Source: Sanghuangporus weigelae
Lineage: Eukaryota; Basidiomycota; Agaricomycetes; Hymenochaetales; Hymenochaetaceae
DNA: 64,000 nucleotides
Assembly (NCBI GenBank): GCA_033182465.1
Contig: CP137324.1
Coordinates: forward strand, 1,488,001 to 1,552,000
Direction of reading: 5' to 3'
The translations under genes and the position numbers were made by a program. Under the pieces are notes generated by a model. The model was not told where the DNA came from. It saw only the letters and a program-made list of their open reading frames with translations, and searched no databases. Shown here piece after piece: positions 26,438 to 38,574 of this stretch (its first letter is position 1; every line of letters begins with the position of its first letter).

Positions 26438-27106
26438 ATCATGATAGGATAGCTGCATTGCATCGGAGTTGTGAAGTAGCTCATTTGTTGTCTGCGATCT
26501 CGCTCTATTTAGTTCTGTTGCATTAATAGACATCTTGTGATATTTTCATTGATTATCCACACCTCGAGAAGTTAGGTTGACGATGATGGTTACAAGTTGA
26601 GGTAGGACCAAACATAAGCAAATCTTCATGGTTTACTTCCGAAGCCAATACCGATTTACGTCATCGACTCAAATAATCTAAAGCGTAAAAATCACGAGAC
26701 AACGAGTAGTAGATGAAAGTGTAAGACTAAGATTACAACGGATATTTGGCATTTATCAATGGTCAAGGAAGCAAAGCTGGAATCGACAGTCTAGGAAAAA
26801 CGACGGGAAGAAAAGATGGCGTGTGTAAAGACAGATAGATAGGTCTAACCCAAGGGAACAAATGAGCGATGGGTAGGAGATACAAAGGGTGCAGGGAAGA
26901 GCTTGGAAGAGGAAACGAGAAATCGTAGAAACATCGTGCGTAACGTACCTTTTAGTCATCAGTGATTGTAAAAATAACTCTGCTTGCATATATAACGGTA
27001 AGTCGGATCTCCAGCTAAATCATTTGAAATGGCGAGATACTGTAAGTACGACGGGCAATCAAAAAAGCACACGATAGACTCACAAAGCGCATTAAATCAT
27101 ATATTG
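26438..27106. other. Convergent 3' spacer
   Basis: 669 bp between the 3' ends of partner E and the CS-domain gene. It is AT-rich with no supported gene or repeat. Confidence 0.5.
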
Positions 27107-29001
27107 TCAGTTATTATTCTTTCGCCAAGACTGAAAGCTCAGAGCCCCAACCACACTCACAACGAGAAGTGCAGTGCCGGCACCAACGAGACCAGGAATA
27201 TACAAGTACCAAGTGTTGTCCTGTTCTTCTTCCTCACTCGTCCGCTCCAAAAGGGCCTCTGATGCCTGCTGCCGTCGTCTCCGGACGCGGAGTGTCGACT
27301 CTGGGCGGGTCTTCTCCAAATCTCCAGACGTTGGATCATCGGGTCGTATCGTCTTTCCGTCATCCAGAAAGATTGACGGCATCTGTAGCTCCAGTCCGGC
27401 ACCTCCTGGAGGAGATGTGTTCATTCCCATACTTCGTCTCGAGTGTGGCGATCTGCTCGTGCGCTCCGCACGACCCGGGCGATCGATACCGCGTAGATCA
27501 GTCTCCTCGGGCAGGTAAGGTATCGAACCATCCATCCCCGGTGCTAGTTTACGTGCCCGCTCAAAGTACATTCTTGCATTTGCTCGGTCGCGTTTCCACA
27601 TTTGCGTACTGCTTTCTATGCGTGGCGCTGGTACGGGGGCTTCATTCCGCCGAATGGAGTTAAGAGGAGAATAGTTGGAGGAAAGGAGCTTGGTTGCTAT
27701 TCCGTCCAGATGAGCTAAGCCTGCCTCCAAGAAAAGCTGCGCGAGAGCCACTGTTCCCCCGAGGCACAACACGTAATACTCTACCGTACCTCTCCGGGGA
27801 AGAGGCGTAGACGTCGGAGAGGTTTTTGGCGAAGGCGAATGTGCAGAGACGGGTATCACGGTAGTAACTGGTAGAAAATGGGTAACGAGGCGCAGCGCTG
27901 CAAACGGCGTATGGAGGTAGTGCCATGATCGTCTGTTTATATAGAGTTGCGTAAATGGAATCGCATAAGTTGATAATAATGAGGCACTTACACAAAATAC
28001 TCAAATGCTTCTTCCTTGTCATTCCGAATCCTAAGATACTCTTCTCCAAAACATCCCAAGGTAGTGGGATCCATATTGTACTTTTGTCGCTCTACATTAA
28101 TATCGAACGTAAAGGGACCTGTAGGTGTAGGCGAATACGACTCCGGTACTGGACCATCAAGCAAACGAGGCCAGTAACCTGACCTCTCCTTAGCTAAAGC
28201 AATTGTCACTAGCTTCTCAGGGCGATCGGAACGCAATGAATCAAGAGAGGACAGCGAAGACTCCATAGATGGCATCTGTGGAGAAGTAGGATAAGAACCA
28301 AAAGCACGCTGAGGGAACGCAGGGATTGTGATAGTGGCAGTCATGCGTTGTTGTTCATCGCGGGACAATGGATGAGAACGTTCAGGCGATGCGAAGTCCG
28401 AATCGTCGTTATCTGATACCTGCGCGCTCTCTAACGATGCAGCGAAACTGCTTGAGATTTCCGCATCGGAGACATACGCATACGAGGACTGTGTCGACAC
28501 CGTCGAGGCCGTGGAGGCAGTTCGCCGTCGTGGCTTGTCCGTTGACTCGAATGTCCACTGAGAGGTTGCCCTGTTGATAGCAGTGTAGATCTTTCCCTAT
28601 GCATAGTGAGCATCATCAAGAAGAGTTAGAATCATGGACATGGATAAACGAGCATGGGACTTACCTTGAGGATTGGCATTTGCCCACGTATGCTCGCCAC
28701 CAGGTATGGTGGATCAATCACCACCTAGAATTACTCAACGTGTTCAATATGCAAGTCAATCAGCTCCCTGAGGATGCTCTCACTTCTATGTCGTCAAGTA
28801 TCGTTTCATGCGGTACGAGTATGTTCACTGTTGCCTGCGGATTGTGAGCACAATTCACAACACCACGAAGGAATAAATAGGTACCTGATCAAGCACCTGT
28901 CATACCCAACGACTGTCAGTCATCTAACGTCGTTTTTGTTGGCCTATATTCATACGTACTTGATGCCAGAAGAAGGCTCCTACATGTCTGTCGTCGTCCA
29001 T
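27107..29001 (-). CDS. Tail-anchored CS-domain (p23/Sgt1-fold) protein
   Basis: Predicted co-chaperone-like membrane protein, 531 aa. Exons are 29001-28960, 28896-28885 (a 12-nt micro-exon), 28834-28784, 28724-28665, 28596-27992 and 27932-27107. Spliced, residues 9-70 form a CS domain: FFWHQVLDQATVNILVP, then VVIDPPYLVASIRG and ILKGKIYTAI, then SQWTFES. The 12-nt exon supplies VLDQ and is needed for the domain to match its family (compare W-x-Q-T/V-L-x-x-V/A-T-V). A Ser-rich linker and a TPR-like helical part (GCFGEEYLRIRNDKEEAFEYF) follow. The C-terminus has one hydrophobic segment (YIPGLVGAGTALLVVSVVGA) and ends WRKNNN, so a tail anchor with the body in the cytosol is likely. It sits next to the first HSPA12-like pair. 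Confidence 0.85.
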
Positions 29002-29570
29002 GGCGAGATATAGTGTGGAAAGAGGAAGAGAGCAAGAGGACGCGACATTCGGCACACATTATTACGGACAACCGCGCGGCTTACGGCTCTAGTTAGGAGT
29101 GTACATAATAGTACTGTACAGCTTCTGCAACTGCCAATATATCTTTTCTCATGAGTCACTCACATTTTTTTTCTCTCAAATTACGAGTCATTGTATTTGA
29201 GAAATGGCAGCACTAGTTTGTTTGTGATCGATAGCACATAAGTAAGAAATAATGTCATCAATTAATACAGTAAACGTCAGAAAATGCAGACATCCCCAAT
29301 ATGGGTATGGGAAAGAGTAAAGATAATGAGCAATCCAACGGATGAGTGTACGCAATGGGAAAGAAAGGAATGACACGTAGTTGGGAGCTGAAAAAGATGC
29401 AGTAACGATGTCAGAAATGCGAGTCGGTGAAAATAGAACACAAACCATCAAACAGAGAGGCGAGAAATATGCAAATACCTCCAAGAGCCCGGGTATATAC
29501 GTGGTAAATGATGAGTAGATGGAAATCCATACTGAGATTGTGGAATGGTAAATAAAAAAAAAGGGAGGAA
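29002..29570. other. Spacer holding the CS-domain gene promoter
   Basis: 569 bp between two same-strand genes. It is AT-rich with a poly-A run near 29551 and no supported coding frame. Confidence 0.4.
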
Positions 29571-32500
29571 TCAAAGTGATGGCTTTGAAAGTGTTGTTGT
29601 TATCCGTTTTAAGACCTCCTTTTCCCGTTCCATGTGTTCTATAAGCATTCCGTCTAGACGACGCACAGATGAATCTTGCTGATCTTCTTGTCCTCCATGA
29701 GGCCGGCCATCCCTACCTGGTACGCTGGAGCTTGCAGTCTGAGGCCTCTTCGCCAATGCGATTTTGGCCTCTTCGTGCTTCAACCAATCCGCCGTCGACT
29801 CTGAAACGCGGGGAGGATTCGGGAACACATCGTGCCACTTGCCATGCTTCTTATTCCAGAAGGTAGTGTGCGACGAAGACTGAGGGACATTGGATATCCC
29901 TCGCCAATGATTGATCGCGTGGTGTTCAAGTCCAGTACCACGTTCATTCAAAGCTGTCCGAGAGCTGAGTTGAGGGGAGGATGCATTCCGATGTTGCAAT
30001 AGAGCATCCAAAGCGTGTCTCTGATCATGAACAAGACTATGAGTAGAACCTGCTCGAGGATCGATAGCTATCTTTCCTGCAGAGTCGCTCTTGCACCCGC
30101 CTATGCTCGAATTTGCTACAGACGCATCGTCATGGACAAAACTGACATTGTCTCCATCCTCATCCTCATCATCCTCGTCGTGGTGATCATCACCATTGTC
30201 CGAGTCTGAAGATTCTTCCTCGTCATGATGACTTTGCATTTCGACGGCATCAAAGAACGAAATCGGAGACGCAGTGTAAGGGCTTGAATGCGATCCTTGG
30301 GCTAACAGGTCTTGTACTGTCAGCCGCGGTACATGCAATGCGGTAGGTATTCCCGGCTCCTCCTGTCCGGTTGCATCGCCTAAGCCTCTTGCAATATCAG
30401 TGACCAGTCTCGAAGGCTGATTTGCGTCACGTGACCGATGAGAAGCGCTCATAGAGTTGTAAACGCGCATAGACGAAACGCGCGGCGGAGGCGAAACGAT
30501 TGCATAAGGATCGGAGTGGTTCGAAGCACGAGAAGCAATACGTGAATTACCTCCCAAAGTATTGATATCAGAATGACCGACCGGACTATCAGTGTATTGA
30601 CTTCGGTCATAGGCATCTCGAAAAGCAGATGTAGTCGGAGAAGGTTGTGACGACTCGCATGATTCTCGAGGTACGGACAAAGATCCAAACGAGGGACGCG
30701 ATCCAACAATTGTCGACGCCAACGTATGTTCCTGAGGGGTGTGGAAAGTACTCAGTTCTCCATCATCATCCGAATAATGCGAACCGCTCGTCATGCTCAA
30801 ATTCTCCATTGTTCGAGATGACTCTGCTGTACCAGGTTTGACGGCGGACACGGTCGCTGAATTGTGCTGCGATCCTGGAGGTGTAAGCTTGCCGAAAGCA
30901 CCGCTCAATCCGACGTGAGATTCATAAACGTCTGAAAGTCTAAGAGTGGTGTCCCGGTCGGCCTGCAGGTGGCTAGCGTCGGCAACCAAAGGGCTATCGT
31001 CCTCTTGTTCGCCCTGGCCTTGGGCATTGTCAGAGGATGATCCACTAGACGTTGGATTTGATCGCCTCGGTGGAGGCTGCAGCGGCGTCGTTGGTGCCGT
31101 CGGAGATGATGCACGCTCAGGCTCGTTCGCCACAAGTAAGCCGCGAGACTTTTTCGCTTCGCCTCCAGGTTGTTGACTGGTTGGTAGTTCTAAACTCTCA
31201 TGTCTCTTCAGTTCGCCGTGAGCTGGAGCCTGACCACCATCTTCGTCGTCTATAATACATTTTAGGATACTCTGTCCTATAATGGGCTTTTGGGAAAACT
31301 CAGAATGGCCAGTAATGACAGATGGCTTCGCTTCGTCCATAGAACGGGAGGGTAATGGCGGGATACTCATTGCAGGAGATGTGACAGATGGCGAAATCAT
31401 GGAAGGCGATGCTGAAGCCGACGTCGGAGAATGAAGATCCAGCGCACGAGTTGGGCTAGAGCTAGTAACTGAACGTGCGGGTGTGTCCGCCGACGAGTTA
31501 TTGAGTGAATGGTCAACAGCTGCGTGTAGAATGGCTTTCCTCCATGCCATGTCTTCTGATTCAGCCGACCAGCTTCCCGGACTCGATGGAGGAAGCTGAT
31601 CTGCTAGTAGTGCTGCTCCCAATGAAGAATCGATGCCCATGCCGCGAAGCAAAGCCGCCTGAGGTCCAAAAAACTCGCTAGGACGCACCAGAGGAAGGTC
31701 TACAGAATCCGTAGGATCCACGAAATGCGCCTGTATCCGATCAGAGCGGGAAACATCGCTAGCATTTCTCTGTCGTTCGGCCTCCCGCACCTTCAGCTCT
31801 TGTTCGGCCTGTTTGGCGACGCTTGCAAGATCCTCCACTCGTTCTCGAACGACTACAACCCTGCCTTTATTCTCTGGGCGAATTTGGGGTGCCGAATAAG
31901 CTGTCCGCATACGCTGTACAGGAGCTGAAGCCTGCTGAGAACGTAGAAGACCAGATACAGTGGAGGCGTCAGATGTCGTTCTAAGTATAGGCGCGGGAGG
32001 AGCCGAGGCTATCTTATTATCTGACGATACTGCGGCCTTCTTTTTAACGACTTTAAAAATGTCGAAGAATGTAGGCGAAGAGGATTTCGCAAGAGACTTC
32101 CTCGGGATATCCGAAGAGGATACCTCGTTGAATGGTTTCGAATGCGCTGGGGGAAGATAATAGTTATTCTGCATGAGCAGACGGAGACGATAAGAAACTT
32201 CATCAGCATCCATCTCATGGAGTGCATCAAGGTGCGAATCGTCAGCAGGATCAACGGTAATAATGTGACAGACGTCCATGTCTTGTGCAGGCAAGGAAGG
32301 AGGATAAGGATAAGAACCTTCGGTCGAGGTGGACTTTGGATAAATAGAACTCGACGCTGTCGACTGTTGAGTGACACCCGAATCGCGCGGCTGATGCCGA
32401 AAACGACGGCTTGTCGCGAATACGGGCACAAGAGGGGTGCCGCTGAACGCGTTGGGCGTTAGTGGACTAGGCTGTTCCGACGAATCGGATACCGAACTAT

Positions 32501-33171
32501 TGCGAAAAGCGTGCCTAGGCAAGCTCACACCCCGCGACTTTGTGGCAGAGAAGCATCAGCCAGTGTTCTCCATGATGAAAATGAATGAAAAGCACTCACA
32601 CGTTGGCCTTTCCAATGTTGCCCATTTTCTGAACGCGTCTCTCTGCCTCGGATATCGTCTATCACCGGACGGGTAGCTGATGGCTCTGTACTACGTGTCC
32701 GCTGCCGCGGCAACCGTTGTTGGTCTCGGTTGTCCTCCCTATTTCCAGAGGCCAGTGCTGTTTGCACTCGCTGGGGCGAACGCGGGGGTCTTCGTGGTAC
32801 ACCAGTCTAAGATCAAAAGAGGAAAAAGTTGATAGGACGCGTCGGACTTTATAAACACCTTGACGAGAAATGGCACTAACCTCCAAAGCACTCAGACTTT
32901 TCGGAGAAGAACCAGCACGCGAATCGGTCGACGGAATTTGGACAAATAGCTGGCTGCTGGATAAATCACCGGAGGTCGATACGATATCAGAGGAAGAGTC
33001 TTCGGCACGACGAGAATTCTTTCGTCGCACACGGGACCGACGTGTGAGGGAGGAGCTGCCCTCACTCATATGTCCGCTAGACATGGAGGCGCGAGTTTCG
33101 AGTTTGTTGAGGGCTTGAGCCGGCCCGCCAGCGTCAGCGACAACAAGAGCGGGAGACTCAGCGCTGACCAT
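29571..33171 (-). CDS. Large disordered protein, function unknown
   Basis: Three exons (33171-32881, 32806-32600, 32537-29571) give 1154 aa with closed phases. I recognise no catalytic domain. The N-terminus is Ser/Arg-rich (SLTRRSRVRRKNSRR). The middle is Ser/Pro-rich with many possible phosphorylation sites. A short hydrophobic-basic patch (TFFDIFKVVKKKAAV) and a predicted coil (RVEDLASVAKQAEQELKVREAE) occur in the N-terminal half. A strongly acidic block (DDHHDEDDEDEDGDN) lies around residue 900. The most ordered-looking part is close to the end (TTFWNKKHGKWHDVFPNPPR, then ADWLKHEEAKIAL and MEREKEVLKRITTTLSK). This suggests a scaffold or regulatory protein. It lies between HSPA12-like pairs A/E and F/B but has no visible link to them. 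Confidence 0.75.
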
Positions 33172-33502
33172 GGTGGTGGTCGTCGCATGAGAGTACCTTG
33201 GAGCAAACCGGCTCGGTCGGCTAGCACGACTGGATCACTGGATACCTGTTTAGGAAGTTCTCGGCACGCCGCCGGCCTTGTATATTCTTTTCGAAATTCT
33301 CTTCCACATGCGCTATCCTCTGCCATCTGTATACTTCAAGCATAATCAGCTCGTTCTATTAAAGGCAGGAAAATCGTACAGCTGTTCCGAATAAGTTAAG
33401 AGTGGGAGACAAAACCGTCGCTGTGAGTTCGCAGATACATTTCGATCAAAAAAATTGCGATGAACGCCTTTTGCACAGACGACCAGATACAAATGAGAAG
33501 TC
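33172..33502. other. Short spacer upstream of the disordered-protein gene
   Basis: 331 bp between partner F (3' end) and the start of the large disordered protein, both on the complement strand. It must hold the latter's promoter. Nothing else is supported. Confidence 0.4.
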
Positions 33503-35486
33503 TCAAACGCGTAACACCTCTGGCGTGACCAAAACCCTCCGCTGACCGTCCGAGTCTACCACTTCTAATCCGCACTGCAATGTACACTTAACTTCATTGC
33601 CGTCTCCTTCTACGGACACCATCGAGTCTCCCTCAAATGGACTCCCAGGATCAACTATCACAGTTGCTACTGTTTGTGAAAAGACACCGGTCCTCGTACG
33701 CTCCGCTAATGTGGCGGCGTCTTTAACAATCCTTTCTAGCTTGTCTCGGAAACTGTCTGGTTCTGGAAGTTCAATGCCAGCTATCGTGAAAATCTGCAGA
33801 ATGCCCCGCTTAAGGACCTCTTCTGTTCGTTTAATCGCGTTCCTGTAAGAAGGGAGTCCAAGCTCGTATTTGTACAGCAATCCTCGCCAGTGCAAGGCAA
33901 ATTGTCCTCCGTACTCTGCCGGTACAGTCAGTAAAAGGCCTGCTTCGTCTCCAGCAGATGTTTACCGTTATGAATTAGGTTGCGATGATAGATTTCTTCA
34001 AGAATGGCATACTCTTCCTGATCTTTCTGTCGCGTACGTCGCAAAGTACACATGCCGTCGACGACCTCCTGGGTGCTCGAGTTGATCGCACGAGGCGAGA
34101 CAGTATAATAGAACCTTATCTGCTTCCAACATCGCGCTAGCTCCGGTTCTGCACTTTTTAATCAGCAACATGAAAGTAGAGGAGACGGAGCTCAAACCGT
34201 GATCGGCCATTTGGCGGAAAATGTCTTCTACATCATTCACTGTTCTTAGACGCAGCCCAAACAGCATGGGTTTCATCGCCAGATGGATGCAGAATGTCAA
34301 CCACGCATCAAGACTGTCATGAAGGGATGCTGAGATATCATCGATGGACAGTTCTTCACGATCTTGGCCAGCTTCAACAAGTTCCGTGTAAAGGCGAGTC
34401 CCAAGGCCTTTCTTGATAAGCTCTCCTATCCGTCTTTCGGTTCCATCTGCATGTCCGGCTTCGGAATGCCGTACATCACTTCCAGGCTTTCGCCTGACGA
34501 TCCTTTCAATAAGAGACGCGGAAAGCGTGTTGACGCGGGAAGCCAGCAACTTTGACCAGTCTATTAGTTCCTTCTCTGTGTATGCATCGCCTCTGTTCAT
34601 GAAGAAACGTCTTGATGTTTCATCGTGGAAGGTGAAAGGGCCGCTTGGAGCTGGCTTATGAACTTCGTCGTGTCCTCCGTCGTTTACGTTATTGGCCTCG
34701 TTGCGACGATGCTGTTGGTCGATTGTCACATTGATACCACCATGGCCGGCCCCGATTTGAGGAGCATGTGCTGCGGATGGAGTAACTGGTTCTTTGCTGA
34801 TTGTGCTCGGGGTAGAATCTGTCCTTGAACGAGCTGGAGATACGAATACCCGTTGCTGACGCGGAGGCCCGGCGTCAATCTCATCCAACTTCAACTTCTT
34901 TGAACGGCTTGGTTCTTGTGCCTCGGGGCTGGATATCAGGTATATCTTCCTCGGAGTGATAACGACCGCAATGTCGTCTGCCGTCGCGCAAGCCGGAGAA
35001 GGCTCGGAGCTCCTGATCTTCTGGATAGAGCTCTCGTGCAAGGCTTCGCCATCCTGCCGTACGAGGTAAGAGGTGTCAGGAAGCTCGCTCTCACGATTTC
35101 TCTTTCCTATTGATAGGCGCTCATCTTCGTCTGGCTGCATGGGTTCTGTGAGCTTCGAGATTCGTTCAATATTCTTATTACCTTACATGCGAATGCCTCT
35201 CGGCTATCCTCGTTGATTCAGTGCTGCTCTTCTGCACAACCTCTCCGGTTTGTTCATGGCTTGCCTGTGACTCGAGGTCTCCGGCTTCTTCTGGTGTTCT
35301 GACCTGATCGTTGTCCTTGCTGTTAGGTGCATGCCTTGTGCAACAAAGATGCAACAGTGTCAAAATCACCAGACACACGCATCCAAATATAATATCCCAA
35401 AGATGTTTGAGCAACTCCTTGGTACTATGCCAAAAGTCTCCCGATGGCTTCGTAATGGTGAATCGCGATATGTCTACGACAGACAT
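33503..35486 (-). CDS. Uncharacterised helical protein with membrane segment, partner F of HSPA12-like B
   Basis: Function unknown; 610 aa. Exons are 35486-35187, 35134-34198, 34148-33966 and 33915-33503. The N-terminus has a strong transmembrane candidate at about residues 30-49 (WDIIFGCVCLVILTLLHLCC), then a charged, disordered region of about 180 residues. The conserved part begins FFMNRGDAYTEKELIDWSKL and includes HDSLDAWLTFCIHLAMKPM followed by LFGLRL, which aligns directly with E. It continues with LHWRGLLYKYELGLPSYRN and ends with DAATLAERTRTGVFSQ, a VDPG segment and VKCTLQCGL. The 49-bp intron at 34197-34149 was placed by comparison with E. The ATG at 35486 is the first in frame. It is head-to-head with HSPA12-like B across 323 bp. 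It could anchor the pair to a membrane. Confidence 0.82.
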
Positions 35487-35809
35487 CACTCTAAGCAATA
35501 TTGTTCAGGTAATACTTTAAATATTGAGTCTGCACAGATAACCTTACCTCACTTTCTAGAGACAATGTAGACGAAAGCAGAGCTGGAGGCGGTAGGAATG
35601 AAACATAAGTCACAATAACCTTTGCGTATATAAAGCTGAATTCTCTCCATGCTTTGATATATGAAACACATGTTTTGTGCATGTAGTCATCTAAAGCGCC
35701 CTCCAGTCTTCTATTCACCAAACTGCCTATGGCCCGGGTCTTGAGGTCTCAACTTCATAAGACTTAAAGTGCTTGCTCTTTCCCCAAAGAACAGCTCGCA
35801 CATCCTACC
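35487..35809. promoter_or_regulatory. Bidirectional promoter region, pair F/B
   Basis: 323 bp between divergent starts. A TATA-like gtatataaag occurs near 35625-35634 (plus strand orientation). Part of it is open on the complement strand, but I find no splice that joins that frame to F. Confidence 0.5.
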
Positions 35810-38205
35810 ATGGCTTCATACGATATTCGCTCTCTTCGGACAAAGCGCTACACTGGAAATAAGACATCCATCGTAATTGGTATAGACGTGGGAACGACCT
35901 TTAGCGGCGTCTCATATTCTATACTTCGTCCGAATGTGGTGCCGGAGGTCCAGCAAGTGACGAAGTGAGTCGTATCTACATAATTTATAATTTATGATAT
36001 CGGCACTGACCACGCTTTACGTAGATTTTCAGACCAATCCGTGGGGCATAGCAAGATTCCATCCATTATTTATTATGATCTGGATGACTACGCTGCGCCG
36101 AAAGCGATTGGTGCCGCTACGACAAAAGACATGGTCATTAGTGAAGCCATGGAAAAAGAATGGTTTAAAGCCGAACAGTGGGCATTCGTTTTGACCTTGC
36201 TCCACAACATTGGCAGACTCATTATCTTCGATATTCCAGTTTTAAGATGCATCTTCGACCGCCTGGTCGACAGTTGGAGACTAATGGACTCAAAGTCGGT
36301 GAACTTCCTCCGGGAAAGTCTGCTGAAGAGGTTATGGGAGATTTCTTGCGCTATCTTATTGATGAGACTGGTCGATTTATCTCTGGATCACACATAGAGG
36401 ACAGTAATCTATGGAACAAAGCTAAGGATGATGCGATATATGTTCTCGGTCACCCCAATGGATGGTCTGGATATTCGCAGCAACGTTATCGTGCTGCTGC
36501 GATATTAGGCGGACTCGTTCCTGACACCGATGAAGGTCGTAAGCGAATTAAGTTTGTCACTGAAGGAGAAGCTAGTGCGTTAGCCTGTCTTCAAGGTGGT
36601 CTGGGACCGAATACCCTGAAGGTAGGAATATTTATTTATTTCATTTAGCAGGACCTGCTGCTGATTAGATATCTAGCGAGGATTTCGTTTCATGATTGCA
36701 GACGCGGGAGGGGGGACAGTCGATATGACTACCTTCGAGGTTGTTGGAACAACACCCCTGCAAGTAAAGGAGGTTACTACACCGGACTGTGAGTGCCAAT
36801 GTTTATTTTTCAGCAATAGATTTATAGAGACTTTTGGAAAGGTCGGTTCGCTGGATCCGTGTTTGTAAACATGCGTGCAGGAGACCTTCTTCGGAGTAAA
36901 CTCACATGCCTCTTCGGGAATGCTCGTTTCGTTGACAGCTTTATTTCATAGGACGACTAGCCAATTCCAACTACGATGACGAAGACAACATCGAAGGCTT
37001 AATAAGCGATGAATTTGAACAAACAACGAAGCCGCAGTTCACCGGAGAAGAAGATGGCTTGCTTAAAGTCGGAGGACGGCGAGACAATAATCGGAAATTG
37101 GGTATATCTGGCGGTTATCTCCGCTTACAATGGTATGGTATCTAGATTACTTGCGACAGTTATTATGGAGTTTTATCAGTCCGTAGCGAGGAGCTAGCTT
37201 CTTGTTTTGAAGATTCCATCATGGATATCGTCGATTCAATTCGAGAGCAGTTCGCGACAAGTCGCAGCGACGAGAGAACAACGGTACTTACTGATCTTTC
37301 TCTGTTCCGCTTCCGGCTTATCGGTTTGCTAGCCTGTCTGGCTGGTAGGAGGTTTCGGATCAAGTTCATTCCTCTTGAAAGAATTGCGGAAGGCATTTGA
37401 ACAGAGCGGCACAGCTATCCAAACTCCGGATACAAACCTGTATGTAGTCTAATTGAGTAGTCGAAGCGCAGAAAATCTTCCTGATCACGTCCACCAGATC
37501 CAAGGCCGTGGCGAACGGTGCTGTTTTACATTACCTGGACGGCATGGTTGTAGCCCGAGTCTGCCCAACGTCCTATGGAACAGACTGCTATACTCGCTTT
37601 GATTCCTCACGTTCTGACCATCGCAACAAACCTGAGTTCATCGAGAACAGGTCGAATGGCGCCTTCATTGGTCCGATATTTGATGTCATTGTTCGAAAGG
37701 TGATTTCTTCCACCATCATCTGTATTGAAGTCGTCTTTATCATTCCGTAGGGATCGACTGTCGACGTTGGTAAGACATTCACGAGAAGTTACAGTCAGAG
37801 GTTCTTCTCCAAGGAGAGGGCTACGCACTATACTACAGAGCTTCTTTGCTATGACGGAGATCTTCCGGTACCTTACTGGTACAACGAGAACAAAGGTATG
37901 AGCATAAGTCATTTTATTCAGATGATGAACTCAACCGATCTTGTTAGAGAAATTCCGAACGATATGCAGATTAGAGGCAGACCTTTCTGCCTTATGTCGG
38001 GAACCAAGCCCGACTTCTTCATTGCTTGAAGCGTTCATAACACCTCTTATTGGACCATACTGGAATGTATCCTTTGACGTAGAGCTGAAGTTCGGAACAA
38101 CGGAGGTCGAGGCAAGGATCAAATGGGTCGAGAATGTTCGTCTGTTTTTATCTTTCTTAGAGTTTGATAGACGCTGATCTGAATTTCCAGGGTGTCACCA
38201 AATAG
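35810..38205 (+). CDS. HSPA12-like HSP70-fold ATPase, copy B
   Basis: Closest relative of copy A; 600 aa in twelve exons: 35810-35964, 36025-36177, 36240-36621, 36677-36788, 36842-36895, 36952-37137, 37180-37283, 37333-37439, 37498-37699, 37751-37895, 37948-38135 and 38191-38205. Motifs are GIDVGTTFSGV, PNGWSGYSQQRYR, TEGEASALAC, DAGGGTVDMTTFEV (from residue 239) and PVWLVGGFGSSS (from 383). The nucleotide site therefore looks complete. The junction after exon 6 was chosen so that the next exon reads VRSEELASC, as in copy A. The terminal 15-nt exon encodes GVTK. Its 3' end converges with partner G. Like A, it lacks the beta-sandwich substrate-binding domain of true HSP70. Confidence 0.9.
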
Positions 38206-38574
38206 TAAGTTATTCTCAGTCTATCTCACAATGAGCGCGACTTAATCCTCTTTTCGTAAAAGTGGGCCGGTGAAGATCGATTGGCTGAAGTGACTGCTTT
38301 TGTATTATTAAGAATAATTTTCATAAATCCGTGTCCTTGCGTTGGTTTGTCTGCCCACTCCTGCCGTGCTGGAAGTGCACTGCATACTACTACATAACTT
38401 GCATACTTCTGAACAATATGAGACATACTAAACAACGCGGAAACAAAGCGTGATGCGACGTCAGCAAACATCTCTATACAAACTCGACAACACCTATGTA
38501 ATACTCCTGAATTGCTTGATCTGAGTGAGATAAGGTCGCTCATGGCTAAGATTACCGCGTCAAAAAATGTGGAA
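38206..38574. other. Convergent spacer between HSPA12-like B and partner G
   Basis: 369 bp between two 3' ends; AT-rich, no gene seen. It separates pair F/B from pair G/C. Confidence 0.4.

Noticed and set aside
35491-35721. Open frame on the complement with a hydrophobic stretch, inside the F/B promoter, as an upstream exon of partner F
   Set aside because: None of its donors joins the F exon 1 frame through an available acceptor; every phase tried leads to a stop. Kept as promoter sequence.
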